Below, in pieces: positions 1 to 11,135 of a DNA stretch of 59,307 nucleotides (the stretch's first letter is position 1; every line of letters starts with the position of its first letter). A program made the translations under genes and the position numbers. The stretch comes from an uncultured Massilimicrobiota sp. GTDB taxonomy: Bacteria; Bacillota_I; Bacilli_A; Erysipelotrichales; Coprobacillaceae. The notes beneath the pieces are model-generated. The model saw only the letters and a list, made by a program, of their open reading frames with translations, was not told the DNA's origin and did not search any database. Where the stretch lies: contig CALUZM010000008.1 of the NCBI GenBank assembly GCA_944325245.1, positions 1 to 59,307 on the forward strand. Direction: 5' to 3'.

Positions 1-69
1 TTGGGCACTACGCCGCAAGCAGCGGGGAAATGCCCAAGAGTAAAAAGTATTCACTGGATACTTTTTACT
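1..69. repeat. Two adjacent hairpins, possible mobile-element end
   Basis: The first hairpin has outer arms TTGGGCA (1-7) and TGCCCAA (31-37) around an inner CCGC/GCGG stem (13-16 with 22-25). Directly after it is a perfect 12-bp inverted repeat (39-50 with 58-69) with a 7-nt loop. The GC-rich first hairpin is unlike the AT-rich surroundings. The pair sits where the N-terminus of the downstream flavodoxin-fold gene should be. It resembles a REP or IS200/IS605-type element end, but no transposase is present, so this is inference. Confidence 0.5.
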
Positions 70-426
70 TATTATAAGGTTTCACAATATGGTCAAGTCT
101 TTGAAGATGATCAGATTAAAGATATTTTTAATGAAATCAAAAAAGCTGATACAATTGTGATAGGATCTCCTGTCTATTGGTACACAGTCAGCGGCTTATT
201 AAAAACATTTATTGATCGTACATACATGTTACCCCAAGCGCAGGAACTTCAAGTAAAAAAACTTTATGTCTTTGCGCAAGGTTCTATGCCAAGTCAGGAA
301 TGTCATAATCATATCACTTATCTTTTTACAAGATTTGCTCATCTCATGAACATGGAATTAAAAGGACTTGTGATTGGTCCTGCTAGTCAAAAAAATAAAA
401 TCATTCAAGATCTTCACTTTTTATAA
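1..426 (+). CDS. Flavodoxin-fold NAD(P)H oxidoreductase, N-terminally truncated fragment
   Basis: From about residue 24 the frame reads as the second half of a small flavodoxin-like FMN reductase. It has an AD-TIVIGSPVYWY segment, the FMN-contacting loop of the family, followed by SGLLKTFIDRTY. The expected N-terminal beta strand with its phosphate-binding loop (xxNGSPRxxGNT type) is absent. The first 23 codons instead come from two hairpins (1-69) and do not look like protein. The gene is therefore cut by the window edge or disrupted by an inserted element; I favour disruption. The usual length is about 175-190 residues against 141 here. It converges on atpC with a shared terminator. The substrate is unknown. 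Confidence 0.6.
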   Translation: MGTTPQAAGKCPRVKSIHWILFTYYKVSQYGQVFEDDQIKDIFNEIKKADTIVIGSPVYWYTVSGLLKTFIDRTYMLPQAQELQVKKLYVFAQGSMPSQECHNHITYLFTRFAHLMNMELKGLVIGPASQKNKIIQDLHFL

Positions 427-429
427 TGA

Positions 430-460
430 GAAAACCGCACTACTAAGTGCGGTCATTATT
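430..460. terminator. Bidirectional terminator between the flavodoxin fragment and atpC
   Basis: ACCGCAC (434-440) pairs with GTGCGGT (447-453). A TTATTTT run follows on plus and a TTTTCT run follows on minus, so the hairpin can end both the ATP synthase operon and the converging gene. Confidence 0.8.
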
Positions 461-3125
<2,665 letters not shown>

Positions 3126-4649
3126 CTAACCTTCCTTATGAATCCTTAAGAAAACAGCAACATAATCTTTCATAACATCTTTCATTTTTTGTGCTAATTC
3201 ATCACTAATACTCTTTTGTGTATGAATGCCTTCAATGATTTCTGGATGTTTAGCTTCCATCTCACGATACAATTCATCAACAAATTGTTTCACCTTGGAA
3301 ACTGGAATAGTTTTTGTGAATCCATATTTCAAGGCAAATAATGAAATAACCTGTTCTTCTACACTGCGTGGTGAATATTGAGGCTGTTTGAGAATTTCAC
3401 GTACTTTTTCACCATGATCTAAAGTTGCCTGCGTTGTTGCATCAAGGTCACTACCAAATTGAGCAAAAGCCTGCATTTCACTATATTGTGCTAATTCCAG
3501 TTTTAATGAACTTGAAACTTGTTTCATAGCCTTTAATTGTGCTGATGAACCTACACGACTGACTGATAATCCAGTATCAATAGCAGGTCTAAATCCTGAG
3601 TTAAATAAATCCTGCTGTAAGAAAATCTGTCCATCTGTAATAGAAATCACATTTGTTGGAATATATGCTGAAATATCTCCAGCTTGTGTTTCAATAATTG
3701 GTAATGCTGTAATAGAGCCCCCACCATGTTCTTCGTTTAAACGACAAGCTCTTTCCAATAATCTTGAATGTAAGTAGAAAACATCTCCAGGATAAGCTTC
3801 TCTTCCTGGTGGTCTTTTAAGTAATAATGATAATGTACGATAAGCCACGGCATGCTTAGATAAATCATCATAAACAATCAAAACATCTTTTCCTTCATCC
3901 AACCATTCTTCAGCCATAGCACATCCTGCATATGGTGCAATATATTGAACTGGTGCCAATTCACTGGCTCCAGCATCCACAACAGTTGTATATTCCATAG
4001 CGCCACCTTGACGCAATTTTTCTACAATTTGGGCAACAGTTGAATTCTTTTGTCCAATCGCTACATAGATACAATAAATATTTTGTCCTTTTTGATTTAA
4101 AATTGTATCAATCGCAATCGCTGTCTTTCCTGTCTGACGATCACCAATAATCAATTCACGTTGTCCTCTACCAATTGGAATAATCGCATCAATACATGTA
4201 ATTCCTGTCTGTAGTGGCTGATCTACAGATTTTCTCGTCATAACTCCAGGTGCAATCTTTTCAATAGGACGTGTATGCTGATAAACAATTTCCCCTTGTC
4301 CATCAATAGGTTGTCCTAATGGATTGACAACACGTCCTAATAAACCATCACCAACCGGAACTTCAATAATTCTTCCTGTCTTTTTGACTTCGTCTCCTTC
4401 TTTAATTGTTCCCTCATCACCAAGCAAAACAGCTCCTACAGCATCTTCTTCAAGGTTCATAACCATTCCATAGACATCACCTGGGAACAATAACAATTCA
4501 CCTAACATTGCATTATCGAGTCCATGAATAAGTGTAACACCATCTCCAACTGTCATGACTGTTCCTACATCTTTAGATTCAATTTGATCTGCAAAATGCT
4601 TGATTTGTTCTTTAATTAATGCACTAATCTCATCTGGTCTTAAATCCAC
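3126..4649 (-). CDS. atpA: ATP synthase F1 subunit alpha
   Basis: Non-catalytic nucleotide-binding subunit, 507 aa, standard length. The P-loop is GDRQTGKT near 169-176. The family signature [17 protein letters not shown] is present, as is the alpha-type N-terminus ([13 protein letters not shown]). It alternates with beta in the F1 head, and its N-terminus contacts delta and the peripheral stalk. It lies between atpH (8 bp upstream) and atpG in the conserved order. No truncation or odd residue was seen. Confidence 0.98.
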   Translation of the reverse strand: MDLRPDEISALIKEQIKHFADQIESKDVGTVMTVGDGVTLIHGLDNAMLGELLLFPGDVYGMVMNLEEDAVGAVLLGDEGTIKEGDEVKKTGRIIEVPVGDGLLGRVVNPLGQPIDGQGEIVYQHTRPIEKIAPGVMTRKSVDQPLQTGITCIDAIIPIGRGQRELIIGDRQTGKTAIAIDTILNQKGQNIYCIYVAIGQKNSTVAQIVEKLRQGGAMEYTTVVDAGASELAPVQYIAPYAGCAMAEEWLDEGKDVLIVYDDLSKHAVAYRTLSLLLKRPPGREAYPGDVFYLHSRLLERACRLNEEHGGGSITALPIIETQAGDISAYIPTNVISITDGQIFLQQDLFNSGFRPAIDTGLSVSRVGSSAQLKAMKQVSSSLKLELAQYSEMQAFAQFGSDLDATTQATLDHGEKVREILKQPQYSPRSVEEQVISLFALKYGFTKTIPVSKVKQFVDELYREMEAKHPEIIEGIHTQKSISDELAQKMKDVMKDYVAVFLRIHKEG

Positions 4650-4657
4650 ATTTTCAC

Positions 4658-5188
4658 CTACTTTCTCAATAATTCCTGTTTCAATAATCCCATTTTATAA
4701 GAAAGAGAATTATCATAAATATGGTTATCAATCTCAACTTTAATTCCACCAATTAAAGTTGTATCTATCATTTGTTTTAATAAGACTTTCTTCTTTGTTT
4801 TAGTAGATATAGCTTCCTCAATTTTCTTAAGTTCATCTTGAGAAAGTTCAAAAGCCGTCCATACTTTTCCTATTTGTATACCTAAATATTCATAACATAA
4901 ATGTTGAAATTGATGACAAATCAAAAGAATACATCTGATTCTTCTTTTTTTAATCAATAACAAAAGAAACTGATAGACATAAGTTTCAATCTGTCCTTTC
5001 AAACACTGATCTAATACCTGATATTTATCTTCATCATGAATGGCAACATGACTAAAAAATTGAAGGATTGTAGAATCTTGAAAAATTTCCTCAACCTTTT
5101 CCATATCTTTTTGATATTGCTTGACAGCATTTTCTTCTTTAGCCAAAGCAAATAAAGCTTCAGCATATCTTTTGGCAATTGTATCCAT
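4658..5188 (-). CDS. atpH: ATP synthase F1 subunit delta
   Basis: 176 aa, the normal size for delta (OSCP). The start [16 protein letters not shown] is the typical first helix. The C-terminal segment with [24 protein letters not shown] matches the family signature (LIGG-x-x-x-x-x-D-x-x-x-D-x-S). Delta caps the F1 head and ties it to the b-subunit stalk. Its first codon overlaps the last base of atpF, so the two are probably translationally coupled. The middle of the protein diverges freely, as is usual for delta. Confidence 0.95.
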   Translation of the reverse strand: MDTIAKRYAEALFALAKEENAVKQYQKDMEKVEEIFQDSTILQFFSHVAIHDEDKYQVLDQCLKGQIETYVYQFLLLLIKKRRIRCILLICHQFQHLCYEYLGIQIGKVWTAFELSQDELKKIEEAISTKTKKKVLLKQMIDTTLIGGIKVEIDNHIYDNSLSYKMGLLKQELLRK

Positions 5189-5691
5189 TAATGAACAACC
5201 TGATCAACAAATTCTTCAACCATCTGTTGATTTTCCTTAGAATCCATTTCTTTACTCATGACTTTTGTTGCTGCCTCAATAGCAATATTAACCATTTCTT
5301 TCTTCATATCTTCTCTAGCCTGTTGTTTTTCCACTTCAATTTCTCTTTCTGCCTGTTCTAATTTACGAACAGCTTCTTCTTTGGCTTTCGCAATCATGTC
5401 ATCATGCAGTTTCAAAGCATCACTCTTAGCTTTTTCTATGATATCATGATATTCCTTTGCTGATTGCCTAGCCTGTTCTTCACTTTCCAGCATCAACTGC
5501 TTTGCTTTTTCTTGAGATGTTTTTGCATCCTGAATCTGTGACTCAATAAAATCTGCACGTTTTTGAAAATACTTTTGAACTGGAATCCAAAAGAACTTTT
5601 TAAAAATAATCAATAATACACCTGTAGATAACAATTGAATCACTATGGTCGCAAGATTAGGAAACAATTTTCCTGCAACATCAATACTCAT
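5188..5691 (-). CDS. atpF: ATP synthase Fo subunit b
   Basis: Peripheral stalk subunit, 167 aa. One membrane helix near the N-terminus (about 13-35: LATIVIQLLSTGVLLIIFKK) is followed by a long charged helix rich in K, E, Q and A (about 45-150), the right-handed coiled coil of the b dimer. It anchors alpha/beta/delta to subunit a so the head does not turn with the rotor. It sits 35 bp after atpE and overlaps atpH by one base. Length and layout are ordinary. Confidence 0.95.
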   Translation of the reverse strand: MSIDVAGKLFPNLATIVIQLLSTGVLLIIFKKFFWIPVQKYFQKRADFIESQIQDAKTSQEKAKQLMLESEEQARQSAKEYHDIIEKAKSDALKLHDDMIAKAKEEAVRKLEQAEREIEVEKQQAREDMKKEMVNIAIEAATKVMSKEMDSKENQQMVEEFVDQVVH

Positions 5692-5726
5692 TGTATGCCT
5701 CCCTTCTTATAAAAAGTTCATCCTTT

Positions 5727-5969
5727 TTATAAATACATAGTTGGGAATACGAAAATTAAAATAATTGCAATTAATAATCCATAAATAGCGACTGTTTCTG
5801 TTAAAGCGATACCTAAAATCATCATTGTTCTTATTTTTCCTTCGGCTTCAGGATTTCTACCTACAGCTTCAACTGCTTTACTTGCAGCAATTCCTTCTCC
5901 AATACCTGTACCTAAACCTGCACATACTGCAATTCCAGCAGCAATTGCAACTAAACCTAAATCTGTCAT
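5727..5969 (-). CDS. atpE: ATP synthase Fo subunit c, two-carboxylate (Na+-type) ion site
   Basis: Hairpin proteolipid of the rotor ring, 80 aa, two membrane helices around the polar loop GRNPEAEGK (37-45). The ion-binding carboxylate is E58 in ALTETVAIYG. Helix 1 has GIGEG with E25, exactly 33 residues before E58. This is the spacing of E32/E65 in the Fusobacterium nucleatum c ring, a Na+ rotor with two carboxylates. T59 and Y63 stand where Na+ rings have Ser/Thr and Tyr. Helix 1 lacks the Pro usual in Ilyobacter-type rings, and the Val before the carboxylate is Leu. Na+ coupling is therefore likely but not proven. A strong AATGGAGG site precedes the start. Confidence 0.96.
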   Translation of the reverse strand: MTDLGLVAIAAGIAVCAGLGTGIGEGIAASKAVEAVGRNPEAEGKIRTMMILGIALTETVAIYGLLIAIILIFVFPTMYL

Positions 5970-6022
5970 ATTTTATTTACCTCCATTATTTTTATTTATC
6001 AAAACTATACTTATAGTTAAGA

Positions 6023-6688
6023 TCAATCTTCATTTTCCATCATAATCAATATAGATGAAATTGTTACAAACACTAATGTCTGGATAACCCCAGCAAATAA
6101 ATCAAAATAAATATGGAACACTGGTGCAATCACTGGTCCTAAAAAGTTGATTGTTGTTGGAATAATCAAACCTGATAACCAAGCTGTAAATTGATAAAGC
6201 AACGACATTAAAATGCTACCACTTAAAATATTACCAAAAATACGGAAAGATAACGAAATTAAGGGAGCTATTGTTCCAAAAATATTCGTTGGTGGCCAAA
6301 CATTACCTTTAATATATTCTTTAATTCCTTTTTTTCTAATCGCATTAAACTGAATCAAAACAAACGTAATGATTGTCATTGATAAAGTAATTGAATAATT
6401 GGACGTTGGTGCATCAAAACCAATGAGACCACTAATATTGGCTACAACCAAATAGCAAAATAACATTGCAAAATAAGGATAGTAATTCTTTTCAAAATGA
6501 CTTGGCATAATAGATTTCAAATAGTTATAAATCATTTCTACACCAGTTTCAACGACCAAAACCAATCCTTTAGGTCTTTTGGTCGCATCTGCAACAGCAA
6601 TCTTTCTTCCTGCATAAATAAAAAAGACTGCTAACATGGCCATAATGATTAAAGAAAATATTAATTCTGTTTGAATCACTATATGCAT
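6023..6688 (-). CDS. atpB: ATP synthase Fo subunit a
   Basis: Membrane stator subunit, 221 aa, five to six hydrophobic helices. The essential arginine is in SLSFRIFGNILSG (about 150-162), and the C-terminal helices contain the HIYFDLFAGVIQTLVF motif where Q and D/E line the access channels. It forms the two half-channels through which the driving ion reaches the c ring. It follows atpI with no gap and precedes atpE. The slightly short N-terminus is common in Firmicutes. Confidence 0.95.
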   Translation of the reverse strand: MHIVIQTELIFSLIIMAMLAVFFIYAGRKIAVADATKRPKGLVLVVETGVEMIYNYLKSIMPSHFEKNYYPYFAMLFCYLVVANISGLIGFDAPTSNYSITLSMTIITFVLIQFNAIRKKGIKEYIKGNVWPPTNIFGTIAPLISLSFRIFGNILSGSILMSLLYQFTAWLSGLIIPTTINFLGPVIAPVFHIYFDLFAGVIQTLVFVTISSILIMMENED

Positions 6689-7063
6689 CTATCTCATCTC
6701 CTTTCTCTTTTTTATATTTAACCAATAAATCGTTATAGGAGTTATCAGATATCCAAGAAATACACCCAAAAGATGTACATATTCTTTCCATATTACAGCC
6801 ACCATAAAGCCTATGATCATCAAAATGAGTTTAAGCATAAACATAAGAATAATGAGTATAACTTGATGTCCTTCCTGTAAAATTGTATGACTAAATTTTA
6901 TTGTTAACATAAAATTTATATAGCAGACAATATATCCTATTATCACTCCCAAGGGATATGCTATTGTTTTAAAAAATAAGCCTAAAAGACAAAAAAGGAG
7001 CAAGATGAAGACAAAGATTTTTCTTGATTCCAGTTGAACATCTCTTTCATTCACATAGCTCAC
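6689..7063 (-). CDS. atpI: AtpI-like small membrane protein of the ATP synthase operon
   Basis: 124 aa with four predicted membrane helices (about 15-33, 36-55, 67-88, 95-113) and a basic C-terminus (KKRKEMR). Sequence similarity to known AtpI is weak by eye; the assignment rests on size, topology and its place as first gene directly before atpB. AtpI proteins help assemble the c ring and have been linked to Mg2+ or ion uptake. The start is preceded by AAGGAGTGAG. A good promoter lies about 25 bp upstream. Confidence 0.8.
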   Translation of the reverse strand: MSYVNERDVQLESRKIFVFILLLFCLLGLFFKTIAYPLGVIIGYIVCYINFMLTIKFSHTILQEGHQVILIILMFMLKLILMIIGFMVAVIWKEYVHLLGVFLGYLITPITIYWLNIKKRKEMR

Positions 7064-7086
7064 TCCTTATTTTTCATACTGTCTTG

Positions 7087-7115
7087 ATTATATCGTGGAT
7101 ATTCAAAAATAACAA
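7087..7115 (-). promoter_or_regulatory. Sigma-A promoter of the atp operon
   Basis: Read on the minus strand: TTGTTA (-35), a 17-bp spacer, TATAAT (-10). It lies just upstream of atpI. Confidence 0.7.
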
Positions 7116-7204
7116 TCAATTTGATTATAAGATACAGTGAAATAAACCTTTATTCTTCTATTATTGTCAAAGACATAAAATCCATAACATATAATTTTAA
7201 AGTG

Positions 7205-7828
7205 CTATTCTGTTCCAAATAAACGATCTCCCGCATCTCCTAATCCTGGAACAATATATCCTTTATCATTGAGTTTTTCATCTACTGCAGCAATAATTAA
7301 ATCCACATCTGGATGTTCTCTTTCAAGCATCTGAATTCCTTCTGGTGCTGCTACCAGACAGGCTAATTTGATATTTCTAGCTCCACGTTTTTTAATATTG
7401 GTAATAGCAGCACAGGCACTTCCTCCTGTCGCAAGCATTGGATCAAGAACAAAGACATCAGATTCTTTTAAACATGAAGGAAATTTAGCATAATACTCTT
7501 CTGGCTCTAAAGTTTCTTCATTTCTTGACATACCAATATGACCAACTTTTGCTGTTGGTATAATTGTTTTAAAACCATCAACCAAACCTAATCCAGCTCT
7601 TAAAATAGGAACCAATACAATTGGACGTACTAATTTTTTACCAGTCATGGCACATATAGGTGTTTCAATTTCAATATTTTGTAAAGGTAAATTCTTTGTC
7701 ACCTCATATGCCATTAACATAGCAATTTCATCTAAATTCTGTCTAAATTCTTTTGTTCCTGTTTCTTTATTTCTCATAATAGTCAACTTATGATCAATAA
7801 GTGGATGATTTAAAATAATGATAGCCAT
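7205..7828 (-). CDS. upp: Uracil phosphoribosyltransferase
   Basis: Converts uracil and PRPP to UMP in pyrimidine salvage; cytosolic. It has 207 aa, the family norm. The PRPP-binding motif is [14 protein letters not shown] (about 127-140), and the C-terminal uracil-binding region ends in [17 protein letters not shown], the usual Upp ending. The order glyA-upp-atp is the same as in Bacillus subtilis. The start is preceded by AGAAGGGAT at a good distance. It is separated from atpI by 141 bp that carry the atp promoter. Confidence 0.97.
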   Translation of the reverse strand: MAIIILNHPLIDHKLTIMRNKETGTKEFRQNLDEIAMLMAYEVTKNLPLQNIEIETPICAMTGKKLVRPIVLVPILRAGLGLVDGFKTIIPTAKVGHIGMSRNEETLEPEEYYAKFPSCLKESDVFVLDPMLATGGSACAAITNIKKRGARNIKLACLVAAPEGIQMLEREHPDVDLIIAAVDEKLNDKGYIVPGLGDAGDRLFGTE

Positions 7829-7916
7829 TGATAATCCCTTCTTTCATTGATTTCTAATATTATTATACCAAATTCTTGATATAAAGCCCATCATTATTCA
7901 TTTTCGTTTTCATAAT

Positions 7917-7940
7917 CAAAAAAAGAGAAGTTTCCTTCCC
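7917..7940 (-). terminator. Probable terminator of glyA
   Basis: On minus, a short GGAAG stem with a GAAA loop and CTTC partner is followed by CTCTTTTTTT, directly after the glyA stop. The stem is short, so efficiency is uncertain. Confidence 0.5.
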
Positions 7941-9190
7941 TATTTCATATATGATATATCATGATACATTGTCACTTTATCAGTTAATGCTTTAACTCTT
8001 TTTAAACATGCTTCTTTGACTTCATCTGTTTCATCATTTTTTAAACGATAAGCTATAATCTTACCAACTTCTCTAAAATCATTTTCATCAAATCCTTTTG
8101 TTGTCATTGCTGGTGTTCCTACACGAATACCACTAGCTTTGAAAGGTTTTTCTGTATCAAATGGGATAGCATTTTTATTAGCCGTAATATTGATTTCATC
8201 AAGTAATCTTTCTGCTTTTTTTCCACTCATACCACAGCTTGCTTTCACATCAATTAAAAGCAAATGATTATCTGTTCCATCCGCAACCAATCTAAATCCT
8301 TCTTCTTTTAAAGATTGTTCTAATGCTTTTGCATTTTTGATAATCTGTTTTGCATAATCTTTAAATTCTGGTTGCAAAGCTTCATAGAAACAAGCTGCTT
8401 TCGCTGCAATAATATGCATTAATGGTCCACCTTGCATACCAGGAAAAACAGCTCTATCAATATCTTTTCCTAATTCTTCTTTGCACATAATAACACCACC
8501 ACGTGGTCCTCTTAATGTTTTATGTGTTGTTGTTGTGACAACATCAGCATAAGGGACAGGTGAAGGATGTAATCCAGCAGCCACCAATCCGGCAATATGA
8601 GCCATATCTACCATAAATAAAGCACCATTATCATGTGCAATCTTCGCCATATATTTAAAATCAATAACTCGTGAATAAGCACTTGCGCCAGCAACAACCA
8701 ATTTAGGTTTAATTTCTTCTACTTTTCTCTTATATTCATCATAATCAATTGTTTCTGTATCACGAGAAACACCATAACTATAAAATTCATAGTTGATTCC
8801 TGAATAATTAAGTGGATGTCCATGTGTTAAATGTCCTCCATCAGCAAGTGACATTCCTAAAACTTTATCACCATGATTTAATAAAGCCAAATAAACTGCT
8901 GTATTCGCTTGTGCCCCACTATGAGGCTGAACATTGGCATATTCACAACCAAATAATTCTTTTAAACGATTAATTGCTAGAGTTTCTACTTCATCGACAA
9001 ACTGACATCCTCCATAATATCTTTTTCCTGGATATCCTTCAGCATACTTATTTGTCAAAACACTTCCAGCTAATTCTAAGATTTCTTCAGATACAAAGTT
9101 TTCTGAAGCAATCAACTCAATATTATTTCTTTGTCTATTTAACTCTCTTTCTACACTTTCAAAAACTTGTTGATCTCTCATATTACTCAC
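7940..9190 (-). CDS. glyA: Serine hydroxymethyltransferase
   Basis: PLP enzyme interconverting serine and glycine with tetrahydrofolate, the main source of one-carbon units. 416 aa. The PLP lysine lies in [16 protein letters not shown] (about 220-235), and the N-terminal part shows [15 protein letters not shown] and [15 protein letters not shown], both diagnostic. The start overlaps the last 8 bases of rpiB, so the tsaC-rpiB-glyA run is one transcription unit. In Bacillus the same genes lie upstream of upp and atp, which supports the call. Confidence 0.98.
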   Translation of the reverse strand: MSNMRDQQVFESVERELNRQRNNIELIASENFVSEEILELAGSVLTNKYAEGYPGKRYYGGCQFVDEVETLAINRLKELFGCEYANVQPHSGAQANTAVYLALLNHGDKVLGMSLADGGHLTHGHPLNYSGINYEFYSYGVSRDTETIDYDEYKRKVEEIKPKLVVAGASAYSRVIDFKYMAKIAHDNGALFMVDMAHIAGLVAAGLHPSPVPYADVVTTTTHKTLRGPRGGVIMCKEELGKDIDRAVFPGMQGGPLMHIIAAKAACFYEALQPEFKDYAKQIIKNAKALEQSLKEEGFRLVADGTDNHLLLIDVKASCGMSGKKAERLLDEINITANKNAIPFDTEKPFKASGIRVGTPAMTTKGFDENDFREVGKIIAYRLKNDETDEVKEACLKRVKALTDKVTMYHDISYMK

Positions 9191-9623
9191 TCTCCAAAGC
9201 CATTAATTTTTGAATTCTCTGATCATGTCTTCCACCTTCATAATCAGTATGTAACCATGCATTTAAAATTTCTAAAGCCAATCCTTCACCAATGACTCTT
9301 TGACCCATTGCTATCATATTTGTATCATTGTGAGCTCTTGTCGCTTTGGCACTAAATACATCATGAACCAACGCACAACGAATACCATTAATTTTATTAC
9401 ATGTAATAGAAACACCAATACCCGTTCCACAAACAACAACACCTTTTTCACATTCCCCACTTGCGACAGCTCTGGCAGCTTTTGCAGCATAATCAGGATA
9501 ATCACAGCTTTCCTCATTATATGTTCCAAAGTCTACAACTTCATATCCTTGTTTTTTCAAATCTTTCATTAAAACATTTTTTAAACGAAAACCACCATGA
9601 TCACATGCAACTGCTATTTTCAT
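9183..9623 (-). CDS. rpiB: Ribose-5-phosphate isomerase B
   Basis: Isomerises ribose 5-phosphate and ribulose 5-phosphate in the pentose phosphate pathway. 146 aa. The N-terminal DHGG with VACDH, the catalytic Cys in [11 protein letters not shown] (about 64-74), and the C-terminal [12 protein letters not shown] fit RpiB rather than the shorter LacA/LacB sugar isomerases, although those are the same fold. It overlaps tsaC by 4 bp (ATGA) upstream and glyA by 8 bp downstream, so translation is coupled. Confidence 0.95.
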   Translation of the reverse strand: MKIAVACDHGGFRLKNVLMKDLKKQGYEVVDFGTYNEESCDYPDYAAKAARAVASGECEKGVVVCGTGIGVSITCNKINGIRCALVHDVFSAKATRAHNDTNMIAMGQRVIGEGLALEILNAWLHTDYEGGRHDQRIQKLMALESE

Positions 9624-10222
9624 TTGATTACCTCCTCTATATCTTCTTTTGTTATTTTTCCTGCTCTTAATATTTTGATTTCATCCTGACTCACATCAAC
9701 AACTGTACTGGCAATGTTGTCAGATGTCCTTCCATCAACAACCAAATCAATTCTCCCATCTAACTGCTCTAAAACTTCCGCTGTTGATGTTGTATTGGGA
9801 TGATTTGACAAATTTGCACTTGTCACCAACATTGGACCTACTTTTTCTAATAATGATAAAACAAATGAACTATCTGGTATTCTTATACCAATGGTTGGCT
9901 TTCCATTTGTCATAGCTTCACTTACAGTTTCTTTTTTCTTAAAAATCAGTGTTATCATTCCTGGCATAAAATGCTCTATTAATTTTTGAGCTTTTTCACT
10001 CACATAGGCATATTGAGAAATATCTGCTTTATTTGCAACCATCAATGTAATAGCTTTTGAATAATCTCTATTCTTTGCTTCCATTAAATGATCTAATGCT
10101 TTTTCATCTTGAAAACGAACGCCTACACCATAAACTGTTTCTGTTGGAAAAGCAACAATACCACCCTTTTGAATTACATCACAAATCTCATTCATTTGAT
10201 TTTCTAATACAACTTTTGTCAT
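9620..10222 (-). CDS. tsaC: L-threonylcarbamoyladenylate synthase (Sua5/YrdC/YwlC)
   Basis: Makes threonylcarbamoyl-AMP from threonine, bicarbonate and ATP, the first step of t6A37 modification on ANN-decoding tRNAs. 200 aa, so only the YrdC-like catalytic domain, without the extra Sua5 C-terminal domain. Motifs are KGGIVAFPTETVYGVG (about 18-33), KNRDYSKAITLM and LVTSANLS. I choose the ATG at 10222 because AAGGTG lies 6 bp upstream; the in-frame GTG and ATG at 10231 and 10228 overlap that site. Same gene order as ywlC-rpiB-glyA in Bacillus. Confidence 0.93.
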   Translation of the reverse strand: MTKVVLENQMNEICDVIQKGGIVAFPTETVYGVGVRFQDEKALDHLMEAKNRDYSKAITLMVANKADISQYAYVSEKAQKLIEHFMPGMITLIFKKKETVSEAMTNGKPTIGIRIPDSSFVLSLLEKVGPMLVTSANLSNHPNTTSTAEVLEQLDGRIDLVVDGRTSDNIASTVVDVSQDEIKILRAGKITKEDIEEVIK

Positions 10223-10299
10223 CTTCATCACCTTATAGCTGATATTCTAACACAAATGCTGCTAAAATTATACTAATATCACTTGAAAATAAAAAAATA

Positions 10300-10330
10300 G
10301 GCGATAGATTCTTTATTTTTCTATCGCCTC
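10300..10330 (-). terminator. Terminator after the small membrane protein gene
   Basis: GGCGATAGA pairs with TCTATCGCC across an A/T-rich loop. On minus the hairpin is followed by a run of seven T. Confidence 0.8.
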
Positions 10331-10334
10331 ACTA

Positions 10335-10541
10335 TTATTCTGTTTGACTATCAATAGATTTTTTAAACCAGTTGATACACTTTTGAATGATTCTCCAAAT
10401 AAATAAGACTTCTCCCCAAATCATGACTGCAATACCACTATAAACCATCATGAGTGAAAATGTAGAAAGATAGTAATCAGTCATAGAACCACCTAAAATC
10501 ATTAAGACTCCCAATCCAAAAATTTCTATTAATTTCTTCAT
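10335..10541 (-). CDS. Small two-helix membrane protein, function unknown
   Basis: 68 aa with two hydrophobic segments (about 8-22 and 28-50) joined by a short SMTDYY loop and a basic, amphipathic tail (KCINWFKKSIDSQTE). I do not recognise a family. A GAGGAG-type site precedes the ATG, and a strong hairpin terminator follows a few bases after the stop, so it looks like a real single-gene unit. It lies 100 bp upstream of tsaC on the same strand. No catalytic motif is visible. Confidence 0.6.
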   Translation of the reverse strand: MKKLIEIFGLGVLMILGGSMTDYYLSTFSLMMVYSGIAVMIWGEVLFIWRIIQKCINWFKKSIDSQTE

Positions 10542-10593
10542 AAAAATCTTCTCCTCTTATATATCATAACAAAAAGATATGGAAACATTATGA

Positions 10594-10770
10594 CTAAATC
10601 TGTAATTTGATAACTTTCCATTCATCTTCTAGCATTGACATCAAAATATCATCTACATACTGATTGTCAACTTTAATAGCATCTCTTAATACACCCTCAT
10701 GTTTAAAGCCTACTTTTTCATAAGTATGAATAGCTCTTTGGTTGAAGACAAAGACATCTAAAGAAACATG
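10594..10770 (-). pseudogene. Remnant of a GNAT acetyltransferase (C-terminal part)
   Basis: Read on minus, the frame gives VSLDVFVFNQRAIHTYEKVG, then FKHEGVLRDAIKVDN and a C-terminal DDILMSMLEDEW before a stop at 10594. This is the end of a RimJ/RimL-like N-acetyltransferase; the motif N-x-R-A-I-x-x-Y-E-K-x-G-F closes the acetyl-CoA fold. There is an in-frame stop just upstream of VSLDV and no N-terminal half, so the gene is dead. An intact relative of the same broad family lies at 51809-52312. Confidence 0.7.
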
Positions 10771-10779
10771 ATGTCATTT

Positions 10780-11075
10780 TAAAATAATACTTTTTCAATA
10801 ATATGCCCCCTTTAATCAAAGAAAATAAAATCATAATGATCTTTTGCTTCTACAAAGCGAATAACTTCATCACGCTTATAAGATGATGGGCTCTCAATAA
10901 ATTTTATGATTTATAAACCCCATATTTTTTATAAAGTCTTGCTCTTTTCAGTTTATTCAATATTCATTTTTTATTGTACAATGACTCTTTGTAAATGAGG
11001 AATTATGAGCATGCTTTTTTATTTGAAATATTTTCTTCATTTTCAATATGATATTCTATATATGAAGTTGTAAAA
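10780..11075 (-). pseudogene. Decayed coding sequence of unknown family
   Basis: Two short coding-like stretches can be read on minus in different frames. One is about 30 codons (stop at 10812) with SPSSYKRDEVIRFVEAKDHY. Just upstream is another with LNKLKRARLYKKYGVYKS. They end in stops, and no start or ribosome site is seen. They may belong to the same ruined gene as the neighbouring acetyltransferase remnant or to a different one; I cannot name the family. Confidence 0.35.
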
Positions 11076-11079
11076 GAAA

Positions 11080-11108
11080 ACCCATATGATATTTTCACAT
11101 GGGTCAAA
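11080..11108 (-). terminator. Terminator of the Zn-dehydrogenase gene
   Basis: ACCCAT and ATGGGT pair across a short A/T loop. On minus the hairpin is followed by TTTTCTTTT. Confidence 0.7.
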
Positions 11109-11135
11109 ATTATTATTTATTTGTATAAGATTATT

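Noticed and set aside
7064-7204. Riboswitch or leader upstream of the atp operon
   Set aside because: Only a normal promoter is visible; no conserved leader blocks or terminator hairpin.
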